Source: Alphaproteobacteria bacterium
GTDB taxonomy: Bacteria; Pseudomonadota; Alphaproteobacteria; CAAHEQ01; UBA3637
Reading direction: 5' to 3'
DNA: 19,963 bases
NCBI GenBank assembly: GCA_900772625.1
Contig: CAAHEQ010000047.1
Coordinates: 1 to 19,963 of the forward strand
In this document: positions 16,093 to 19,963 of the stretch, piece by piece
Numbering within the stretch: position 1 is the stretch's first letter
How the letters are laid out: every line of letters begins with the position of its first letter
Notes under the pieces: model-generated
Databases searched by the model: none
What the model was told of the DNA's origin: nothing
The model's input: only the letters and a program-made list of their open reading frames with translations
Position numbers and translations under genes: made by a program

Positions 16093-16236
16093 TTATTTGT
16101 TTTTTGTCGGCTTGCCTTGACGCGCCTTATAGCGAGGATTGACCTTATTGATAATCAAAACACGCCCTTTGCGACGAATCAACTTGTTGTTTTTATCGCG
16201 CTTTAAAGCCGCTTTTAAAGAGTTTAAAATTTTCAT
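16093..16236 (-). CDS. rpmJ: 50S ribosomal protein bL36, cysteine-free type
   Basis: A 47-residue basic protein starting MKILNSLKAALKRD and containing RRKGRVLIINKVNPRYKARQG, which matches bL36 of the type lacking the zinc-binding cysteines (the usual alphaproteobacterial form). It binds 23S rRNA in the large subunit. There is no cysteine at all, so no zinc ribbon. The last six residues (KPTKNK) extend beyond the usual end at ARQG. AGGTGA (16242-16247) lies five bases upstream of the ATG. It has its own near-consensus promoter and a strong terminator, so it is probably a single-gene unit. Confidence 0.93.
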   Translation of the reverse strand: MKILNSLKAALKRDKNNKLIRRKGRVLIINKVNPRYKARQGKPTKNK

Positions 16237-16280
16237 TTTTTTCACCTATATTCATAATCGCTTCTAGAAACTGAGAACGT

Positions 16281-16309
16281 ACTATATACCTTTTTTTTAT
16301 GTCTGTCAA
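16281..16309 (-). promoter_or_regulatory. Near-consensus promoter of rpmJ
   Basis: On the minus strand perfect TTGACA (16304-16309), 17 bases, TATAGT (16281-16286). The -35 box contains the TGA stop codon (16306-16308) of the upstream gene. Transcription should begin near 16274, giving a leader of about 38 bases. Confidence 0.85.
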
Positions 16310-17505
16310 GGGTCTTTTTTCAACTTTCCTTGAAATCTGTTATTTGTGCGCGGACGCGGCGTTTGATAAAGCATTTTTTGAATACAATAACCTTGGTATA
16401 ACGAAATGCCCTGCCTTTGCCCCCACTCGATTGCGCGCTTGTCGTCAATGCGGCACAAAATGACGTGGGCGGGATTCAGTTTTTCCAGCGTTTGTAAAAA
16501 GCCTTTGTTCTTTGCATCGTCCAGCATATCCACATTCCAGATAATTTTAACAAAGCAATCTTGGAACTTATCCAGCGCCAAAAATTGCAGAGAATCCATC
16601 GTCACCGTATCCACGCAAACACGATAGCCTTGCGCTTCCACAAAACTGCGCGCCGCCAAAAAAGACGAGATATTATTAAAAATATCGCTTTGTTTAATCT
16701 CAAGCAAAATGCTTTGCTTAGCACTGTCTTCCGTGTTTTCGTTAAACTGAGCAAACTCGGGCGATAAAATCGTCTTAACCGCAATGTTCAAGCTGAAGTT
16801 TTTCTTAAACGAGCCCGCATCGTGCATTGCAACATTTTCAAGCACACGCTTGTCCAAAGTTTCCATCAATCGGTCGAGCAACCACGGCGAGTCATAAATG
16901 TTCACGCTGGGACACAAAGCTTTTTTCAAGTCCGCCAGCGCGACATAGATTTCCTCGAAAAGTTCAATCGGCTGCGCTTGTCCCACAATCGCACAAATCG
17001 CTTGCCTGCGCATTAAAGCAGACAAGTCCGCTTGGCAGAGCGTCTTTTCCAAATGAGACAGTAATGTCGGCGTAAACGGAATCTCAAAGTTTGTTTGAAA
17101 CACAGGGTTCAGCGGCGTTTTAATCAATTTGTCTTTAAACGAGCCCGATGTATTTTTCGTGCCCAAAGTATAAGCCAAACTTTTGACTTTTTCGCCATCT
17201 TCTGGCAAATGAAAAATCTGGTATAATTTCGCCACATTGTGTAAGTTCAAGTCAAATTGGATTTTAATTAAAATCGCTTGAATATCGTCCTTTTGCCCTT
17301 GCGCAAACGACAAGAAAAAGTGATGAGACGCTGCCACGCAAAACACTTGACAGCGATTTTCTTTTTCCAAAGTTTCGAACAGAGCCTGTATCTGGCTTGC
17401 CGAAACATTTTCTTCGGCGGACAAATCGAGACTGACGATCCACGCTTTCGATCCCCCCACCATCATTTTATTGAAAAAAGAAAGCCATTGCCCTGTTGTT
17501 TTCAT
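16306..17505 (-). CDS. Degenerate GGDEF/EAL-like protein, second of a coupled pair
   Basis: A 399-residue soluble protein. Residues about 165-380 follow the outline of an EAL cyclic-di-GMP phosphodiesterase domain: SLNI with N240, LLEI with E269, a VDT strand (298-300) in place of DDFG, VKIIW with K320 in place of the xKxD strand, and YQGY (370-373) at the end. The EAL signature and the DDFG aspartates are missing, so catalysis is unlikely. The first ~100 residues loosely resemble a GGDEF fold without its signature. It is a paralogue of the preceding gene, sharing RRQ(A/S), LD(K/R)R and (L/V)K(F/I)(F/I)W. I chose ATG 17505 rather than the upstream in-frame ATG at 17601 because it overlaps the preceding stop as ATGA and has AAGG before it. 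A cyclic-di-GMP-sensing or protein-binding role is inference. Confidence 0.7.
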   Translation of the reverse strand: MKTTGQWLSFFNKMMVGGSKAWIVSLDLSAEENVSASQIQALFETLEKENRCQVFCVAASHHFFLSFAQGQKDDIQAILIKIQFDLNLHNVAKLYQIFHLPEDGEKVKSLAYTLGTKNTSGSFKDKLIKTPLNPVFQTNFEIPFTPTLLSHLEKTLCQADLSALMRRQAICAIVGQAQPIELFEEIYVALADLKKALCPSVNIYDSPWLLDRLMETLDKRVLENVAMHDAGSFKKNFSLNIAVKTILSPEFAQFNENTEDSAKQSILLEIKQSDIFNNISSFLAARSFVEAQGYRVCVDTVTMDSLQFLALDKFQDCFVKIIWNVDMLDDAKNKGFLQTLEKLNPAHVILCRIDDKRAIEWGQRQGISLYQGYCIQKMLYQTPRPRTNNRFQGKLKKDP

Positions 17506-18812
17506 TCCCGACCTTCTTTCATCGATACATAGGCGTCCAAATGTGCTTGATGCACGCATTGCTGACGCATTGAGCCCAAAGCACTGTGGCGCAACATACA
17601 TTCAGACAATGAACATTCTTGACCAAACGTGCAAGCATTTTTAGCCGTGGCCGCTATCATTGCGTCAATAAAATGCCCTTGAAACAAATGGATCCCAACT
17701 TTACGTCCAAAGACAAGCCCCTCCTCGCTGCCACAACGTGCCAGCACAATTGTGTGTTGCCTGCTTTGTGCGATAAAGTGACACAACTGTAAACGGTGCG
17801 AATCTTCTTTCCACTTCGGCGTCCAAAAAAACTTTAAAAAGTGCGCATGAAAAGGCTCTAGATTTAAAAATTCCAATTCGTTAATGCCGATACCGTCCAA
17901 AGCAATGCCTATACCGTTTTCATTCAATTTTGTGCACGCTTTGCGATACAAATCCAAATTGTGCAAAACATCGGATATTTGAAACTCGACGATCAGACGC
18001 GTTGAAAACATTTTTATCAATTTATCAAAAATCGGAGTCATAATGCTGTGAATATTCAAATTCAAGCTGACTGCGCGCGGAAAATGGTAAAGTTTTAAAT
18101 CAATTAAATCGCCCAACATTCGGCGATCCAACGTCGTTGTCAACATCGTAAATAGCGCTTTATCGCTCGTCAAGTTTAAGTGCGGTGCAAAGGCATTTTG
18201 AATTTCAGACATAGACGTGTAAAACTCTTGAAACACTTCAGCATTATTGCCGTTATCGGCAAACGAAACCACGCTTTGGCGGCGCAAAAAATCGCGTGCT
18301 TTACTTTGCTCGATTTGATAAAGCAAGCGTTCCAAATTATCAGGCGTCAGCTCATACACGGTTGGCAAAGCGGGCGCAATAGTCTGCAGCGCAACATTCT
18401 TTTGCTCTGGCTCAGGGGATTGCGTTTGTTCTGTCAAAAACCGCAACAAGGCGTCTTTTTCTTTGTTTAAAAAAAAGATATGTTGAAACGCTGCGGGGTG
18501 ATGAGACGAAATAAAAAAGTCATCAGAGAATAACGAACGAACTTGGTATAAAATATCATCAATCACGTCCAGTACAGGATAGGCGGTCAGCAGCAAAAAG
18601 TCGTGATTGGACAGCACAAACAGTCTGGCGGCTGCGTGGTTAAGCAACGGTTCGAATAATTTTGAAACAATCTCCAGCTGACGATAACCCCTGTTTTCGG
18701 GCGACAGTTTCGATATCGCAACATACACCGCGCAAAACGGCACATTTAACGTATCGATGCGATTAACCGCTTCGATGACTTGTTCTTCAACAGACAGGAT
18801 TTTCTTTGCCAT
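17502..18812 (-). CDS. Degenerate GGDEF/EAL-like protein with Cys-rich tail, first of a coupled pair
   Basis: A 436-residue soluble protein. Residues about 8-100 resemble a GGDEF fold lacking the GGDEF signature (an ARLFVLSNHDFLLLTA strand pair at 62-77). Residues about 175-385 follow an EAL fold: SLNLN with N251, VEFQ with E276 for the iTE position, LDGIG (305-309) for DDFG, LKFFW with K327, LARCG where the active family has AEGVE, and FQGH (377-380). Several catalytic acidic residues are therefore replaced, and enzyme activity is unlikely. The tail (390-425) has C394, C400, C405 and C419 plus His residues. AAAGGAT (18821-18827) lies eight bases before the ATG. It lies 64 bases after ctrA on the same strand and its stop overlaps the next start. 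Confidence 0.75.
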   Translation of the reverse strand: MAKKILSVEEQVIEAVNRIDTLNVPFCAVYVAISKLSPENRGYRQLEIVSKLFEPLLNHAAARLFVLSNHDFLLLTAYPVLDVIDDILYQVRSLFSDDFFISSHHPAAFQHIFFLNKEKDALLRFLTEQTQSPEPEQKNVALQTIAPALPTVYELTPDNLERLLYQIEQSKARDFLRRQSVVSFADNGNNAEVFQEFYTSMSEIQNAFAPHLNLTSDKALFTMLTTTLDRRMLGDLIDLKLYHFPRAVSLNLNIHSIMTPIFDKLIKMFSTRLIVEFQISDVLHNLDLYRKACTKLNENGIGIALDGIGINELEFLNLEPFHAHFLKFFWTPKWKEDSHRLQLCHFIAQSRQHTIVLARCGSEEGLVFGRKVGIHLFQGHFIDAMIAATAKNACTFGQECSLSECMLRHSALGSMRQQCVHQAHLDAYVSMKEGRE

Positions 18813-18820
18813 ACTCGTTT

Positions 18821-18845
18821 ATCCTTTTTTATTATCCTAAAGGAT
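18821..18845 (-). promoter_or_regulatory. Inverted repeat that can mask the ribosome-binding site of the first EAL-like gene
   Basis: On the minus strand ATCCTTT (18839-18845) is complementary to AAAGGAT (18821-18827), which is the Shine-Dalgarno of the downstream gene. A competing short hairpin ATCCT/AGGAT also fits (18834-18845). Such alternatives could tune translation; this is suggested by pairing only. Confidence 0.3.
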
Positions 18846-18876
18846 TTAAAAACGAAAGTAAAGGAAAAAAGCAACG

Positions 18877-19563
18877 TTATTTTTTCGCATCAGGTGCTTG
18901 CAACAAATAACCGCGTCCCCAAATAGTACCTATGTAATCTTCGCCACCAGTTGCCTTTTGCAATTTTTTGCGCAGTTTGCAAATAAACACGTCAATAATT
19001 TTAAGCTCGGGTTCATCAATGCCACTGTACAAGTGATTCAAAAATTGCTCTTTGTTTAACGTCGTTCCTTGTCGCAACGCTAACAATTCCAAAATAGCAA
19101 ACTCTTTGCCCGTCAAACGAACGACTTCACCATTGACGGATACCGTTTTAGAGTCAAGGTTAATCTCAAGCTTACCGATATTGATGATGGATTTAGAGTG
19201 CCCTTGCGAACGGCGAACGATAGCCTTGATTCGCGCAATCAGTTCAGCTTTGTTAAAGGGTTTAGTCAAATAATCATCTGCGCCATCGACAAAGCCTTGC
19301 ACTTTTTTATCAGGTTCAGTTAATCCCGACAAAATCAGCACGGGAGTTGTCACTTTCGACAAGCGTAGTTTTTTCAAAACCTCCAAGCCGTCCATATCTG
19401 GCAACATCAAATCAAGAATGATAATATCATAGTCGTATAATTTGCCATATTCGCTGCCGTCCTCGCCGAGATTTGATACATCAACAACCATACCTTCTTT
19501 GCACAAAATAGAGTTGATGTTTTGAGCCATAGACTTATCATCTTCAATTAATAAAACGCGCAT
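18877..19563 (-). CDS. ctrA: Cell-cycle response regulator CtrA
   Basis: A 228-residue OmpR-type regulator. The receiver domain (1-115) has the acidic pair D8/D9, phospho-acceptor D51 in IIILDLMLPDMDG and K101 in LTKPF. The winged-helix domain carries the nearly invariant CtrA stretches LTGKEFAILELLALRQGTTL (150-169), FLNHLYSGIDEPELKIIDVF (174-193) and ICKLRKKL, with WGRGYLL near the end. CtrA is the master regulator of division, replication initiation and motility in alphaproteobacteria. GAGGG (19568-19572) precedes the ATG, and TTAA-type CtrA boxes lie 25-49 bases upstream, suggesting autoregulation. The C-terminus ends in APDAKK rather than the two alanines used as a ClpXP signal in Caulobacter. 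Confidence 0.95.
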   Translation of the reverse strand: MRVLLIEDDKSMAQNINSILCKEGMVVDVSNLGEDGSEYGKLYDYDIIILDLMLPDMDGLEVLKKLRLSKVTTPVLILSGLTEPDKKVQGFVDGADDYLTKPFNKAELIARIKAIVRRSQGHSKSIINIGKLEINLDSKTVSVNGEVVRLTGKEFAILELLALRQGTTLNKEQFLNHLYSGIDEPELKIIDVFICKLRKKLQKATGGEDYIGTIWGRGYLLQAPDAKK

Positions 19564-19586
19564 TTAACCCTCTTTTCCTTTTTGCC

Positions 19587-19612
19587 ATTAACGAACGTTA
19601 ATAACAGGTTAA
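19587..19612. promoter_or_regulatory. CtrA-box-like TTAA repeats upstream of ctrA
   Basis: Three TTAA half sites occur at 19588-19591, 19598-19601 and 19609-19612. The last two are separated by exactly 7 bases, matching the classical TTAA-N7-TTAA CtrA site. The first two form an inverted repeat ATTAACG-AA-CGTTAAT (19587-19602). The position fits autoregulation of ctrA. Confidence 0.6.
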
Positions 19613-19677
19613 TTTCTTTTGCAACAGAATGCAAGCAAAAAAATCAAAAATAATGAAATTTTTGTGAAAAAGTTTTG

Positions 19678-19963
19678 TCAGCATATAGCTAAAATAAAGG
19701 GGGCAAATTCTTGCCCCCGCAATCTGACGGCATTTTCAGCCTTATTATATTGTTGACCGTCTGATAAAACCTTTTGCATTTCATAACTTTTAACTAAACT
19801 TGCTACAAAACTATCTATTGCTTCAGCCAAAGGCATTTTTCCTTTGTTTGTGTGTACTTCTAAGCTCGTTAATTGAGCTAGCTTACGTTTGACTTCAGCA
19901 TTCAAATCAACAATATCTTTGTACTCATGCAAAACATCACACACGATTAACTTTCCGTCTTCC
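19678..19963 (-). CDS. Unrecognised protein, C-terminal part only (5' end outside window)
   Basis: The frame is open from the window edge to a TGA at 19678-19680 and encodes at least 94 residues, reading EDGKLIVCDVLHEYKD at its visible start. A GTG at 19942-19944 is in frame, but the frame continues upstream without a stop and no ribosome-binding site is seen there, so the true start probably lies outside. The segment is mixed charged and helical (EVKRKLAQL, EAIDSFVASLVKSYEMQKVL) with no membrane segment. I do not recognise it. The last codons run through the terminator hairpin at 19699-19718, which is unusual and raises the possibility of a frameshift or a different real end. Confidence 0.5.
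   Translation of the reverse strand, partial: EDGKLIVCDVLHEYKDIVDLNAEVKRKLAQLTSLEVHTNKGKMPLAEAIDSFVASLVKSYEMQKVLSDGQQYNKAENAVRLRGQEFAPFILAIC
19690..19718 (-). terminator. Rho-independent terminator upstream of ctrA
   Basis: GGGGGCAA and TTGCCCCC form a perfect 8-bp stem with a 4-base loop at 19699-19718, followed on the minus strand by TTTATTTTA. It ends the transcript of the partial gene and isolates the ctrA promoter region (19564-19677). Confidence 0.85.

Noticed and set aside
17506..17601. Upstream start (ATG at 17601) for the second EAL-like protein
   Set aside because: It would overlap the preceding gene by about 100 bases; the ATGA overlap with AAGG at 17505 is the normal coupled arrangement.
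19942..19944. GTG as the start of the edge gene
   Set aside because: The frame stays open upstream to the window edge and no ribosome-binding site precedes the GTG, so it is probably an internal valine.

Overview
The window looks like a chromosomal segment of a fairly low-GC alphaproteobacterium. The strongest markers are a full-length CtrA response regulator, a CarD start next to a ferredoxin gene (a pairing I recall from alphaproteobacteria), and the cysteine-free bL36 type. I cannot place it more exactly from sequence alone; a host-associated or gut lineage with AT-rich intergenic DNA would fit, but that is inference. No rRNA, tRNA, CRISPR array, insertion sequence or phage module is visible.

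Layout. 1-540: the first codons of carD and a 2[4Fe-4S] ferredoxin, both on the minus strand, separated by a terminator. 537-4560: htpG (Hsp90) and parE (topoisomerase IV subunit B) on the plus strand, with a strong terminator between them. 4557-5900: a minus-strand gene for an unusual 447-residue protein with 36-residue helical repeats resembling eukaryotic mTERF repeats; its stop codon shares a TTAA with the parE stop. 6042-9006: priA (minus) and xerC (plus) are divergent. 9077-9544: a small four-helix membrane protein. 9610-12234: mutS (minus), divergent from a PhoR-like histidine kinase (12318-13745). 13746-14025: no protein gene, but a compact minus-strand small RNA candidate with its own promoter, three hairpins (two with C-rich, anti-Shine-Dalgarno-like loops) and a near-perfect terminator. 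14026-15888: mnmG. 16093-16236: rpmJ (bL36). 16306-18812: two translationally coupled paralogues with degenerate GGDEF- and EAL-like folds. 18877-19563: ctrA, with CtrA-box-like TTAA repeats upstream. 19678-19963: the 3' part of an unrecognised gene.

Most genes are housekeeping: genome maintenance (parE, priA, xerC, mutS), protein folding (htpG), translation and tRNA modification (rpmJ, mnmG) and cell-cycle control (ctrA). The less ordinary parts are the mTERF-like repeat protein, the small RNA with C-rich loops, and the inactive-looking EAL pair directly downstream of ctrA. Gene functions come from motif recognition and were not confirmed by database search.
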